Shown: positions 37,334 through 46,624 of the stretch, piece by piece
Layout of the letters: every line of letters begins with the position of its first letter
Position numbering within the stretch: the stretch's first letter is position 1
Assembly: GCF_900465315.1 (NCBI RefSeq)
Contig: NZ_UBIX01000007.1
Length of the DNA stretch: 64,000 nucleotides
Direction: 5' to 3' (one strand)
Origin: Asaia bogorensis_B
GTDB taxonomy: Bacteria; Pseudomonadota; Alphaproteobacteria; Acetobacterales; Acetobacteraceae
Notes under the pieces: model-generated
What the model was told of the DNA's origin: nothing
Seen by the model: the letters and a program-made list of their open reading frames with translations, nothing else
The model's database searches: none
Program-made: the position numbers and the translations under genes

Positions 37334-38149
37334 ATGGCTAAGGTGCTGGTAGTCACATCCGGTAAGGGCGGGGTCGGCAAGACGACCACGACAGCAGCAC
37401 TTGGTGCCGCACTGGCCCAGTCAGGACAGAACGTCGTCGTGATCGATTTCGACGTTGGCCTGCGCAACCTCGACCTCGTCATGGGGGCCGAGCGCCGCGT
37501 TGTTTTTGATTTCATCAACGTGGTCCAGGGGGACGCCAAACTCTCGCAGGCACTGATACGTGACAAGCGCGTCGAGACGCTGTCCATTCTGCCAGCGTCG
37601 CAGACCCGCGACAAGGACGCCCTCACTTCCGAAGGGGTGGCCAAGGTTATCGAAGAGCTTCGCGAGAAATTCGACTGGATTATCTGCGACAGCCCTGCAG
37701 GGATCGAACGCGGTGCCCAGATGGCGATGTATCATGCCGATATCGCTGTGGTCGTGACAAACCCCGAAGTCAGCTCCGTCCGCGATAGCGATCGCATCAT
37801 CGGGATGCTCGACAGCACGACAGAAAAAGCGACCAGGGGAGAGAAAGTCGAGAAGCATCTTCTCATGACGCGCTACGATCCATCCCGCGCGGCCAAGGGC
37901 GAGATGCTCAATACGGAAGACGTGCTCGAAATTCTTTCCATCCCGCTGCTGGGCATTATCCCCGAGAGCGAGGAAGTGCTGCGCGCTTCCAACGTCGGTG
38001 CGCCAGTAACCCTGTCAAATCCTGAGTCCGCACCGGCTCGCGCCTATTTTGATGCAGCCAGACGCCTGCAGGGCGAGAAGCTTGAAATCCAGATCCCGCT
38101 CGAGCGGAAAGGCCTTCTCGAGTGGCTGTTCAAGAAGAGGGTCGCATGA
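37334..38149 (+). CDS. minD: Septum-site determining ATPase MinD
   Basis: MinD (271 aa) is a membrane-cycling ATPase that recruits MinC. The deviant Walker A motif GKGGVGKT spans residues 10-17, and DFDVGLRNLDLVMG and CDSPAGIE are further signatures. The C-terminal amphipathic membrane-targeting helix (KGLLEWLFKKRVA) is intact. The start at 37334 with GGTGGAG upstream gives the standard MAKVLVVTSGK N-terminus. It overlaps minE by four bases. Confidence 0.95.
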   Translation: MAKVLVVTSGKGGVGKTTTTAALGAALAQSGQNVVVIDFDVGLRNLDLVMGAERRVVFDFINVVQGDAKLSQALIRDKRVETLSILPASQTRDKDALTSEGVAKVIEELREKFDWIICDSPAGIERGAQMAMYHADIAVVVTNPEVSSVRDSDRIIGMLDSTTEKATRGEKVEKHLLMTRYDPSRAAKGEMLNTEDVLEILSIPLLGIIPESEEVLRASNVGAPVTLSNPESAPARAYFDAARRLQGEKLEIQIPLERKGLLEWLFKKRVA

Positions 38150-38418
38150 GCCTGTTCGGACTATTTGCAAAGCGCAACACGGGCGCCGTTGCACGTGATC
38201 GTCTTCAGATCCTGCTGGCGCATGAACGCTCGGGTAGCGGCAACTCTGAGCTGATCAGTCAGTTACATCGCGAGATCCTTGAGGTGATCAAGCGCCATGT
38301 GGCAGTGGATCAGGACAAGGTTCAGGTCAAGCTCGATGGCGGCCATGACGGTTGTTCAGTGCTCGAAATCGATATCGAGATGCCGCAGATCGACAAGGAC
38401 GTAAGGCGCTCGGCCTGA
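38146..38418 (+). CDS. minE: Cell-division topological specificity factor MinE
   Basis: MinE (90 aa) drives pole-to-pole oscillation of MinCD. The start MSLFGLFAKRNTGAVARDRL includes the membrane-binding N-terminus, and RLQILLAHERSG is the MinD-contact helix. The C-terminal topological domain follows (VAVDQDKVQVKLDG). Its ATG overlaps the minD stop (ATGA), the usual coupling. A short open frame upstream is not used. Confidence 0.94.
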   Translation: MSLFGLFAKRNTGAVARDRLQILLAHERSGSGNSELISQLHREILEVIKRHVAVDQDKVQVKLDGGHDGCSVLEIDIEMPQIDKDVRRSA

Positions 38419-38451
38419 TTTCTGGCGGAGCGTAAAATCTGGAGAGAAGGT

Positions 38452-38814
38452 TTGAGTGGTTTTTTCGGATCAATGATCAATTCTGCCATCGGGTCCATGG
38501 GTGACAAACTCAAGGAAAAGCTGGGTGGCAGTGTCGGTGAGTACCTGACCAGCGAACAAGGGATCCAGACGCTTGTCGAACAGGCACGCCGCGCCGGACT
38601 TGAGGACAAGGTCCGCTCCTGGACCGGCTCCGGCGAAAATCTGCCCATCTCAGCGGATGAACTGAGGGCGCTCCTGACCGACGAGCAGATCCAGATGCTG
38701 GTGTCAAAAACCGGCCTCCCCGCAGGAGCCCTTCTGCCGGCCCTCGCCCAGTTCATTCCCGGCGTGGTCGATCAGCACACCAGCGAACAGGACCAGCCGC
38801 CGGCCGCTGGCTGA
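38452..38814 (+). CDS. YidB/DUF937 family protein
   Basis: A 120-residue protein with the YidB-like pattern: a glycine-rich start (MSGFFGSMINSAIGSMGDKL), a segment ARRAGLEDKVRSWTGSGENLPIS and the end TGLPAGALLPALAQFIPGVVD. The start is TTG with an AGAAGG ribosome-binding site. It follows minE after 33 nt and is likely co-transcribed. The role is unknown in general; proximity to minCDE suggests only a shared promoter. Confidence 0.85.
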   Translation: MSGFFGSMINSAIGSMGDKLKEKLGGSVGEYLTSEQGIQTLVEQARRAGLEDKVRSWTGSGENLPISADELRALLTDEQIQMLVSKTGLPAGALLPALAQFIPGVVDQHTSEQDQPPAAG

Positions 38815-38861
38815 ATGATCGACCGCCTGTGATTGTTCACAGACATCCCAATCTAACCTAG

Positions 38862-38882
38862 CCGGGTCATGTTCTGACCCGG
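38862..38882. terminator. Bidirectional terminator between yidB-like and MRJP genes
   Basis: CCGGGTCA (38862-38869) and TGACCCGG (38875-38882) form a perfect 8-bp stem with a TGTTC loop, extendable by a G-T pair and an A-T pair. It lies between two convergent genes, 48 nt after one stop and 32 nt after the other. T-runs are short on both strands. Confidence 0.7.
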
Positions 38883-38913
38883 TTACCGCTTCCTTGCCAC
38901 AATCACGATCAGG

Positions 38914-40104
38914 CTAACCCGCCTTCCCCGGCATTGCATCGAGCGGTTTGATCGGATCAACGGGAAAACGGATCAGCAGATAAGGCGGCTCACGCCGGTT
39001 ATGGCCCTCATTGAATGACGGCAGGCGATTCCACTGCCCCAGCGTACAATAGATCCAGTCCCGCGTGGCACAGATGCCATCAGGTGACAGGATACGCGCA
39101 TCCCTGACAGCCATGGCAAACGACCCGTCAGGATCACGGCGCAGGATGCAATCATGCTCGTAATTAGTGGTATAGAGCCGGCCATGCTGATCGAAACATA
39201 GGCCATCGGCTGTGCCCTTTTCGCCCTCATCCCGTATCTGGGCAGCCAAGGCCTCATCCGACAGGCTTTGATCGGCCAGTGTGCGCGTCGGTATGCTGTA
39301 AAGGCGACGGCTTGTCAGCGGTGCGTAATACAGGCGGGATTCGTCAGGCAGCAAGGCAATACCATCTGCCCCACCTGACACCATCTGGGGATGATGCGGC
39401 ACGTAGCGTCTGGGCTCTCCTTCCACAATCGCCATGAACCCCGGTACGGCCTGGGTCGAAACATGATGCGCCAGGACCCGCTTGGTCTGGCCAGTCGCAA
39501 TATCCGCAACAATCATGGCAGGCTCATCGCCGAATGAGGAATCCGTCACGAAGACGGTTCCCTTGGCACCGACCGACAGGGCAACGCGCAGATCATTCAT
39601 ATGACTGTTCTGCAACATGACCGGGGATTTGAGCAGGATCTTGTGCGTGACGCGGTTGCTTACCGGGTCGATGCAAATAATCTTGGCGGCGCCCTCAGGG
39701 ATGTCGTGGCCCGCAAGCTTGCCATCATCGATCACCCATAGCCGCCCGGCAGAATCATGGGCGATGCCATGGACAGACATCAGGCGATCTGCCGGGGCCC
39801 TGTCGGATGGGAGGCTGAGCTCGGCTGACGGATAGGGCACCACCACGCCCCCCTTGACCTCACCCAGTGTGGCACCGGCATGGTTATCGGCGTGACGCGG
39901 AAAGCTGACGAACATGCGGCCATCGGGAAGCACGGCAACGCCAGATGGCCCCGGTCCGACAAATTTGGCGACAATCTCGAATTCACCGCTCGAACTCGTC
40001 CCGTCATCGGCATTGCCTGAGGCGAGGGCCGGGCCAGCCACCCCCAGCAGCGGTGCAACGGAAGCAGCAGAAAGAAAGGACCGGCGTTTCATGGCGGGAT
40101 TCAC
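38914..40104 (-). CDS. Tat-exported Yellow/MRJP-family protein
   Basis: A 396-residue secreted protein. The N-terminus MNPAMKRRSFLSAASVAPLL has a twin-arginine signal and is cleaved probably after ALA-SG near residue 30. The body shows the major royal jelly protein/Yellow beta-propeller pattern: NDLRVALSVGAKGTVFVTDS, GADGIALLPDESRLYYAPLT and RRLYSIPTRTL. A lactonase-like (SMP-30) propeller is the close alternative. The substrate is unknown. It is divergent from a TonB-dependent receptor with 234 nt between, and might share its regulation. Confidence 0.8.
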   Translation of the reverse strand: MNPAMKRRSFLSAASVAPLLGVAGPALASGNADDGTSSSGEFEIVAKFVGPGPSGVAVLPDGRMFVSFPRHADNHAGATLGEVKGGVVVPYPSAELSLPSDRAPADRLMSVHGIAHDSAGRLWVIDDGKLAGHDIPEGAAKIICIDPVSNRVTHKILLKSPVMLQNSHMNDLRVALSVGAKGTVFVTDSSFGDEPAMIVADIATGQTKRVLAHHVSTQAVPGFMAIVEGEPRRYVPHHPQMVSGGADGIALLPDESRLYYAPLTSRRLYSIPTRTLADQSLSDEALAAQIRDEGEKGTADGLCFDQHGRLYTTNYEHDCILRRDPDGSFAMAVRDARILSPDGICATRDWIYCTLGQWNRLPSFNEGHNRREPPYLLIRFPVDPIKPLDAMPGKAG

Positions 40105-40338
40105 CTCGATCAGGACGGGACGACCTGCTTGAAACGCTATGCGACCGATGCGGCTTCGTCCTTAAAATGCTTTTCATAAGGAGGGCTGAATCCCCCGTCC
40201 GCCCCCCCTTCACCTGTCGCCAATTTGTCACAGTTCGCAACAGAGCCAGTGGACAGAGATTAAGAAAGAGTTGTTATGTTATATCATACAGAATAGGAAC
40301 GAAGGCGATTTGTTCCGCCTTCAACCTGTTGGGTAGTC
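40105..40338. promoter_or_regulatory. Divergent promoter region of MRJP and TonB-receptor genes
   Basis: This 234-nt stretch between the divergent genes is A/T-rich at 40255-40305, where the transcription signal of the receptor probably lies (TTGTTATGTTATATCATAC). I cannot draw a confident -35/-10 pair and see no Fur-box palindrome. Confidence 0.3.
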
Positions 40339-42645
40339 ATGATGTCATCCCGATCCCTGTGGTCGTCCAGCCTGTTTCTGTCATGCTCGGTTCTGGCGCT
40401 CACCACGCCCGTTCATGCGCAGACTGCAGTGCCCTCCTCAACCACGACGACCCCGGTTGTGACGCCCGTGACAACCCAGTCTGGCACGCCAACGAGCGAC
40501 CAGCCGTCCAGAACCTCCTTTGACAACACAGGTGATACAGCCTCGCAGGGCGTGAACGCCCAGAAGGAAGAGCATATCATCGTCAATGCGCGTCTCGATG
40601 AAATCCGCTCCTCGCTTCAATCCTCCACGGGGGCAACAACCTATCGCTTCACCCGCCGTGATATCGAGAATAACCCGGGCGGCGATAATGCACCGCTCAA
40701 CACACTGCTTCTTCAGGCACCCGGCGTCGCGCAGGACAGCTTTGGTCAGATTCACGTGCGCGGCGATCACAACGAGGTCCAGTTCCGCCTCGATGGCGTC
40801 CAGCTTCCTGAAGGGCTGAGCGTTTTCGGTCAGGCGTTGATGACTCGCTTTGCCCATTCCGCCTCGCTCACCACCGGCGCGCTGCCCAGCGAATATGGTT
40901 TTCTGCAAGCCGGCGTGATCGACATCACCACCAAGAACGGCAGCGCCGATCCGGGTGGCGATGCCTCGATCTATGGTGGTGCGCGCGATTATTTCTTCCC
41001 GTCGCTGCAATATGGTGGCCATGCCGGGAAATGGGATTTCTTTGCCACCGGCGACTTCGTTCATAACCGGGTCGGTGTTGAAAACCCGACATCGAGCTTC
41101 AACCCGATCCACGACCTGAGCAACCAGTATCATGCGCTCGGTCATCTGCGTTACACGGCCGACGAGAATACCCGTATCAGCCTCACCGGCGGGGTATCGA
41201 ACGCTCAGTATCAGCTGCCCAACAACCCGGGTCAGCAACGCCAGTTTGCCAATCCGAGCTTCCTGGATTCAGCCCTGTCACAACAGGTTTATGGCAGCGT
41301 GGACAGCGCCAGCCTGAACGAGCGCCAGAAAGAGATCACCGATTTCGGTATCCTCTCGCTCCAGAAGGACATGGGCAAGGTCAGCCTGCAGAGTTCGGTT
41401 ATCACGCGCTACTCGTCGCTTGGCTACTCGCCAGACCCGCTGGGCGATCTGGTCTATAACGGAATCAGCCAGCACGCAGCGCGTTCGGTTTTCTCGACGG
41501 GCTCGCAAACCGATGTCACATGGCACGCCAATCACCAGCATACGGTGCGCTTCGGTTATCAGGTCTATGTCGAGCGTAACAGCTCCAAGACGGATTCCAT
41601 CGTCTATCAGCAGACGGGGGCCGAGGATGACGGCACACCCATCTATGATGGCACGACCACGAATGTGCACGATGGCAGCGGCCGCACTGGCTGGATGTAC
41701 GGGCTTTACGCTCAGGATGAGTGGCGCCCGTTGCGTGATCTGACAATCAATTACGGTCTGCGCTTCGACGGTGTCGATGAGTACACGCACTCGAAACAGG
41801 TCAGCCCGCGCATCAATATCGTGTGGCGTGCATGGCGGGGTGGTGTGCTCCATGCCGGATATTCGCGCTATTTCACCCCCCCGCCCTTCGAACTCGTCGC
41901 CAATACCTCGCTCAGCAAATATGTCGGCACATCCAACGAGCCGCAGACCTTGCAGAACAATACGGTCAAGGCGGAGCGCGACCATTACTTCGATGCTGGC
42001 GTAACGCAGTCCATTCTGCCCGGCTGGCACGCCTCTTTCGATGCCTATGTGAAGCTCGCCAAGAACATGATCGATGAAGGTCAGTTTGGCGCACCGATCA
42101 TCCTCTCGGCGTTCAATTATCGCCGCGGGCAGGTGAATGGCTACGAACTCTCGACGAATTACGAGCATGGCCCGCTCTCGCTCTACGGCAACGCGGCCTG
42201 GTCTCGGGCAATCGGCAAGGACATCACCACCGCACAGTGGACGATGGACCCGGATGATCTTGCCTATGTCCAAAACCGCTGGATCCATCTCGATCATGAC
42301 CAGCGCTGGACGGCGTCCGCAGGGGGGAGCTATTCCTTCTTCTATCACACGGGCCACCCCACCCGTGTTTCGGCCTCGATGGTCTATGGTAGCGGCCTGC
42401 GCGCCGATGGTGTGGTGCCCAATGGCCGCTCTGTCCCGATCTATGCCACGTTCAACCTCTCGCTGGTCCAGTCCTTCAAGGATCTGTTCCGCGTGCCATT
42501 CCTCAAGCGCACCGAACTGCGTCTCGATGTGCTGAACCTGTTCGACAAGAGCTACCAGATCCGCGACGGATCAGGCATCGGCGTCGGGGCACCCCAATAC
42601 GGCCTGCGTCGTACCATCCTGACTGGTATTTCGCAGAGGTTCTGA
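40339..42645 (+). CDS. TonB-dependent outer-membrane receptor
   Basis: A 768-residue receptor. A signal peptide ends at about VHA-QT (residue 27), a threonine/proline-rich linker follows, then a TonB-box-like EHIIVNARLD. The plug domain (about 85-205) includes QIHVRGDHNEVQFRLDGVQL, the beta-barrel follows, and the protein ends in aromatic F (GISQRF). The ligand is not evident; similar receptors take up siderophores, sugars or peptides. It lies next to a peptide/nickel-type ABC importer, converging, and may use the same substrate. Confidence 0.85.
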   Translation: MMSSRSLWSSSLFLSCSVLALTTPVHAQTAVPSSTTTTPVVTPVTTQSGTPTSDQPSRTSFDNTGDTASQGVNAQKEEHIIVNARLDEIRSSLQSSTGATTYRFTRRDIENNPGGDNAPLNTLLLQAPGVAQDSFGQIHVRGDHNEVQFRLDGVQLPEGLSVFGQALMTRFAHSASLTTGALPSEYGFLQAGVIDITTKNGSADPGGDASIYGGARDYFFPSLQYGGHAGKWDFFATGDFVHNRVGVENPTSSFNPIHDLSNQYHALGHLRYTADENTRISLTGGVSNAQYQLPNNPGQQRQFANPSFLDSALSQQVYGSVDSASLNERQKEITDFGILSLQKDMGKVSLQSSVITRYSSLGYSPDPLGDLVYNGISQHAARSVFSTGSQTDVTWHANHQHTVRFGYQVYVERNSSKTDSIVYQQTGAEDDGTPIYDGTTTNVHDGSGRTGWMYGLYAQDEWRPLRDLTINYGLRFDGVDEYTHSKQVSPRINIVWRAWRGGVLHAGYSRYFTPPPFELVANTSLSKYVGTSNEPQTLQNNTVKAERDHYFDAGVTQSILPGWHASFDAYVKLAKNMIDEGQFGAPIILSAFNYRRGQVNGYELSTNYEHGPLSLYGNAAWSRAIGKDITTAQWTMDPDDLAYVQNRWIHLDHDQRWTASAGGSYSFFYHTGHPTRVSASMVYGSGLRADGVVPNGRSVPIYATFNLSLVQSFKDLFRVPFLKRTELRLDVLNLFDKSYQIRDGSGIGVGAPQYGLRRTILTGISQRF

Positions 42646-42659
42646 GTTCCAGGCCCTTG

Positions 42660-42677
42660 CCTGCCATAACGGGCAGG
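42660..42677. terminator. Hairpin between convergent receptor and ABC genes
   Basis: CCTGCC and GGCAGG form a 6-bp stem with an ATAACG loop, 15 nt after the receptor stop, between two convergent transcripts. There is no T-run, so the call is tentative. Confidence 0.4.
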
Positions 42678-42743
42678 GGTCAGGACAAATGTCTCACCCT
42701 GCCAAGGGTAGGCTGCTCCCGGTACGCCGAGCCTATCTGGCAA

Positions 42744-43697
42744 TCAGCTAGCGGCGTTGCCATCATGCAGAAGTGGGAAATGGCACGCCGCCCTGCGCCC
42801 TGCGCCGTAATCCGTGAGGATCGGCCGCTCAATTGCACAACGCGCCCGGGCAATCGGGCAGCGCGTGTGGAAGCGACAGCCCGGTGGCGGGGAAAGAGGA
42901 CTTGGCACATCGCCCTGCAAGGGCGCCGCCAGCGGTTTGCCCGGTTGAGGCACAGCCTCTACCAGCGCCCTTGTATAGGGATGGAGCGGTCGCGAAAGCA
43001 GGGCGAGCGTCTCCCCTTCCTCGACAATCGCGCCCAGATACATCACCGCCACGCGGTCCGAAATCTGTCTCACCACCGCCAGATCATGCGAGATGAACAG
43101 ACAGGCCAGACCCATCTCGGCCTGAAGCTGGCGCAGCAGATTGACAATCTGTGCCTGTACGGAAACGTCCAGCGCCGAGACAGGCTCGTCCGCGACGATG
43201 ACCTGCGGTGAGAGCGCAATGGCGCGGGCAATGTTCAGCCTCTGCCGCTGCCCGCCAGAAAGCGCACCGGGATAACGGGGCAGATAATCCGCCGACAAAC
43301 CTACGCGTTCAAGGAGCGCCACCAACGTGGCCCTGGACCACTCCCGCCGATGGATACGAAACGGCTCCGCCAATGTATTGCCAATCGTCCAACGCGGATT
43401 GAAGGACGATCCAGAGTCCTGAAAAACCATCTGCAGATGGCTGCGCAGATCGCGCAGGGCGCGCCGCCCCATTTGCGCCATATCCTGCCCGTCGAACAGG
43501 ATCTCTCCCTTGTCGGGGCGATCAAACCCCATCATGAGACGGCCCAGTGTGGATTTGCCGCAACCTGACTCACCGACGAGGGCAAGGCTCTCTCCATGCT
43601 TCAGGGCGAGCGAGATGCCATCGACGGCCCGCAGTGTCCTGCCGCGCCCCAGATGATAGGTCCGGGCGACATCTTGCGCTTTAAGCAGTTCCGTCAT
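42744..43697 (-). CDS. Dpp/Opp-type ABC transporter ATP-binding protein (F-like)
   Basis: An ATPase subunit (317 aa). It has Walker A GESGCGKST, signature LSGGQRQRLNIARAIALSP and Walker B VIVADEPVSALD. The C-terminal oligopeptide-transporter extension with conserved cysteines is in GCRFHTRCPIARARCAIERP. The start overlaps the partner ATPase by four bases (ATGA). It is the last gene of a four-gene importer operon. Substrate class: peptides or nickel by family; not resolved further. Confidence 0.88.
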   Translation of the reverse strand: MTELLKAQDVARTYHLGRGRTLRAVDGISLALKHGESLALVGESGCGKSTLGRLMMGFDRPDKGEILFDGQDMAQMGRRALRDLRSHLQMVFQDSGSSFNPRWTIGNTLAEPFRIHRREWSRATLVALLERVGLSADYLPRYPGALSGGQRQRLNIARAIALSPQVIVADEPVSALDVSVQAQIVNLLRQLQAEMGLACLFISHDLAVVRQISDRVAVMYLGAIVEEGETLALLSRPLHPYTRALVEAVPQPGKPLAAPLQGDVPSPLSPPPGCRFHTRCPIARARCAIERPILTDYGAGRRAACHFPLLHDGNAAS

Positions 43698-44695
43698 TCG
43701 TAGAGCACGCACGCCACCTCATGGCGCTCCTCTTTCTGCGCCTTGGCTGAGGCGGTTGTCGTCGTGCTGTACAAGCCATCGATGACGCGCCGCATCGCCG
43801 GGCGCACTGCACAGGACTGCATGACATGGGGGCAGCGCGGCGCGAAAACACACCCGCTGGGGCGTGTCTGTGGCGAGGGAGGAGCACCCTCGATCACGGG
43901 CAATCTGGCCGGTCGCGGTCCTTCGAGCGGTGGTATGGCCTGCAACAGGGCCTGGGTATAGGGATGGCGTGGGGCCGAGAGAACAGCCGCCACCGGGCCG
44001 GTCTCGATGACGACCCCGGCGTAAAGAACGGCGACATGCGTGCAGCTTTGCGCCACCACCCCCATGTCATGGGTGATCAGCATGACGCTCGCCTCACGCG
44101 CACCGATCTCACGCAGCAACGCCAGGATCTGCGCCTGAACCGTGACATCGAGCGCCGTTGTCGGTTCATCAGCAATCAGCAGATCCGGCTCACAGGACAC
44201 AGCCATCGCAATCATGGCGCGCTGGCGCAGCCCGCCAGACAGTTCATGCGGAAAACGCAAAGCGGTTTGCGCGGGCGACGGCACGCCCATACGCCCGAGC
44301 AGTGTCACCACACGCTCATTCGCCTCGCGTTTCGATACAAGCTGGTGCAGCCTGATCTGCTCGGCAATCTGGGCACCGATACGCCGAACCGGCAGAAAAG
44401 CCGTCATCGGATCCTGAAAGATCATGGCAGCCCGCCTGCCGCGAAAATGCTGCCACGCCCTCTCGGTCTGGGATTGCAGATCCTGCCCGTCAAAAATCAG
44501 CTCACCGGACAGGATGCCGGGAGGTTGCAGCCCGAGCACGCTCAACCCGGTCAGGCTTTTCCCCGAGCCTGATTCCCCTACGACCCCAAGGATCTGACCG
44601 CGCTGCAGCGAGAGGGTCACGCCATCGAGCAGATAGCCGGCTCTGGGGTGTTTCAGCCGCAGGTTGCGCAGGGACAAAAGAGGCTCAGTGCCCAT
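43694..44695 (-). CDS. Dpp/Opp-type ABC transporter ATP-binding protein (D-like)
   Basis: The second ATPase (333 aa), pairing with the F-like subunit. It carries GESGSGKSLTG (Walker A), LSGGLRQRAMIAMAVSCEPD (signature) and LLIADEPTTALD (Walker B). The C-terminal oligopeptide extension is in CVFAPRCPHVMQSCAVRPAM. It overlaps the upstream permease by 11 nt and the downstream ATPase by four. Confidence 0.88.
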   Translation of the reverse strand: MGTEPLLSLRNLRLKHPRAGYLLDGVTLSLQRGQILGVVGESGSGKSLTGLSVLGLQPPGILSGELIFDGQDLQSQTERAWQHFRGRRAAMIFQDPMTAFLPVRRIGAQIAEQIRLHQLVSKREANERVVTLLGRMGVPSPAQTALRFPHELSGGLRQRAMIAMAVSCEPDLLIADEPTTALDVTVQAQILALLREIGAREASVMLITHDMGVVAQSCTHVAVLYAGVVIETGPVAAVLSAPRHPYTQALLQAIPPLEGPRPARLPVIEGAPPSPQTRPSGCVFAPRCPHVMQSCAVRPAMRRVIDGLYSTTTTASAKAQKEERHEVACVLYE

Positions 44696-45665
44696 TCTTC
44701 CCTCCCCCGATGCGCGGGTCGAGCAGGCGATACAGCCCGTCGATCAGGGCGTTGGCAACCACCACGAAAAATGCCGCATAGAGCACGGTTGCCATGATGA
44801 GCGGCAGATCCAGCGTGCTCAGGCCCTGATAGGTCAGATGCCCGACACCGGGCAGCGCAAACACGACTTCCGTCAGCAGGGCACCGCCCCCGAGCAGCTG
44901 GGCGAAATCGAGACCGAACAATGAGAGCGCGCTCAGACCGGAAAGGCGCAAGGCATGAAAGAACCAGAGGCGCCACGGCCCTGCCCCTTTCGCACGTGCT
45001 GTGCGCAACGCGTCTTCCTGCATGGCCGAAAGCAGGTCCGAGCGCAGAACCCGACTGTAAAGGCCGATGAAAGCGACAGCGAGCGTGAGCGCCGGGAGGA
45101 TCAGACATTTCGTCCAGCCGAGAACACTCGTGGAGAGTGGCACATAGCCCAGTGGCGGCACCCAACGGAACAGCCAGGTGTCGTGCAACCGGCTCTGGCT
45201 CACCAGATTGACCATTTCGCCCAGCCAGAAAACCGGGATGGACAAACCAACCATAGCCAGCACAGAAAGGAGACGGTCCAGGGCACCGCCCTGAAAAGCC
45301 GCACCCATCATGCCAAGCACCAGCGCGCCGCTCACCCAGAACAGCGCCGCCCAGAGCACGAGCGAAAGCGTGACAGGTGCAGCAGCAAACACCTCCGAAA
45401 CCACATTCTGCCCGTGATTGACGTAGGACGTCAGGTTTCGCGAGATGAACAGATGATCCATCATTGTGAGATAACGGACAGGTAGCGAGCGATCGAAGCC
45501 ATAGGCATGGCGAACACGTTCGATCACCTCCGGGCTCGCGCCGCGCCCCGCAATACGGGCTGAGGGGTCCGACCCCGGCGTTGCAAAGAACACGGCAAAG
45601 ACGAGTACCGAAATGCCGAACAGCACGAGCAGCATCTGCCCGAGGCGGGAGAGAAAGCCCCTCAT
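44685..45665 (-). CDS. Dpp/Opp-type ABC transporter permease (B-like)
   Basis: A 326-residue membrane subunit with six predicted helices. The N-terminal helix (LGQMLLVLFGISVLVFAVFF) and the DppB-like segment GSDPSARIAGRGASPEVIER precede the EAA-type loop (LRTARAKGAGPWRLWFFHAL) that contacts the ATPases. It starts four bases inside the end of the other permease. The order is permease C, permease B, ATPase D, ATPase F. Confidence 0.87.
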   Translation of the reverse strand: MRGFLSRLGQMLLVLFGISVLVFAVFFATPGSDPSARIAGRGASPEVIERVRHAYGFDRSLPVRYLTMMDHLFISRNLTSYVNHGQNVVSEVFAAAPVTLSLVLWAALFWVSGALVLGMMGAAFQGGALDRLLSVLAMVGLSIPVFWLGEMVNLVSQSRLHDTWLFRWVPPLGYVPLSTSVLGWTKCLILPALTLAVAFIGLYSRVLRSDLLSAMQEDALRTARAKGAGPWRLWFFHALRLSGLSALSLFGLDFAQLLGGGALLTEVVFALPGVGHLTYQGLSTLDLPLIMATVLYAAFFVVVANALIDGLYRLLDPRIGGGKNGH

Positions 45666-46624
45666 CTGCCGCCCCGCCTGCGCAACGCCGTCTGCGCCGC
45701 GTCACCCAGCGTGTTCAGGGCCAGAACAGTCACGATGATGGCCAATCCTGGCGCGATGGCGACGACCGGGCGGCTATAGATCAATCCCTCGCCATCATGG
45801 ATCAGGCTCCCCCACGAAGCGGCAGGTGCCTGCACTCCGAGGCTGAGAAAAGACAATGCGGACTCCGCAAGGAGGCAAAGCGCCATGATGAGCGGTGCCA
45901 GCACAAAGACGGTTTCCGCCAGAAGAGGCAGGATCTCGCGCAGGACGATGCGCAGTGACGACGCCCCCAGCCCACGCGCTGCCAGAACGAAGCCGGCATT
46001 CTGCAGGCTTTTCGTCCGGGCTCGTATGGGCCGCGCCGCATAGGGCACATAGATGAGCGCGATAATCAGAATGGGCAGAAGCAGTGAGTCCGCCCGCAAG
46101 TGGATCGGGCCAAAGGAGAGATCATGGCCGATTGTCACCACGCTGAGGCTGATGGCGAACAGATAAACCGGCACTGCCCAGAGAATATCGAGCCCGCGCG
46201 ACAGGATCAGATCGACCCACCCCCCACAATATCCGGCTGCCAGACCACAGAACGTCGCGGCAATCAGGCACAGGCAGGCGGCTGAAAAAGCGATGACCAG
46301 CGAGGATCGCGCCCCGTAAAGGAGTCTCGCGGCAATGTCGCGCCCCTGTGAATCGGCCCCAAGGGCATAAGGCCCCCAACGCCATGACGGGCCAATGGGA
46401 GAGAGGCCGAGATGGAGGGGGTTGTCGTTAGCCTGCATGATATCCTGCGCATGGCCGTTGCGCATGACGGTGCCGGCCAGATTGGAAGCCATTGCATCGA
46501 CCCCAACGGCTCGCGCATAGAGCGGCGCGGCGACAGCGCCAAGTACCAGAAGAAGCAAGGCGCCGATTGCCAGCAACACCGCGATATTCCCGTACCACAG
46601 GGCTGAGCGTCTCGTGTTTCTCAT
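45662..46624 (-). CDS. Dpp/Opp-type ABC transporter permease (C-like)
   Basis: A 320-residue permease with the DppC pattern: N-terminal helix (LLAIGALLLLVLGAVAAPLY), then GPYALGADSQGRDIAARLLY preceding the membrane domain, and the EAA-like loop ARTKSLQNAGFVLAARGLGA. It is the first gene of the importer operon. No periplasmic binding-protein gene precedes it; instead a 61-codon frame overlaps its start by four bases. Confidence 0.87.
   Translation of the reverse strand: MRNTRRSALWYGNIAVLLAIGALLLLVLGAVAAPLYARAVGVDAMASNLAGTVMRNGHAQDIMQANDNPLHLGLSPIGPSWRWGPYALGADSQGRDIAARLLYGARSSLVIAFSAACLCLIAATFCGLAAGYCGGWVDLILSRGLDILWAVPVYLFAISLSVVTIGHDLSFGPIHLRADSLLLPILIIALIYVPYAARPIRARTKSLQNAGFVLAARGLGASSLRIVLREILPLLAETVFVLAPLIMALCLLAESALSFLSLGVQAPAASWGSLIHDGEGLIYSRPVVAIAPGLAIIVTVLALNTLGDAAQTALRRRGGR

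Noticed and set aside
40105..40338. Fur box upstream of the TonB receptor
   Set aside because: The A/T-rich stretch lacks a recognisable 19-bp Fur palindrome, so iron control is not claimed.
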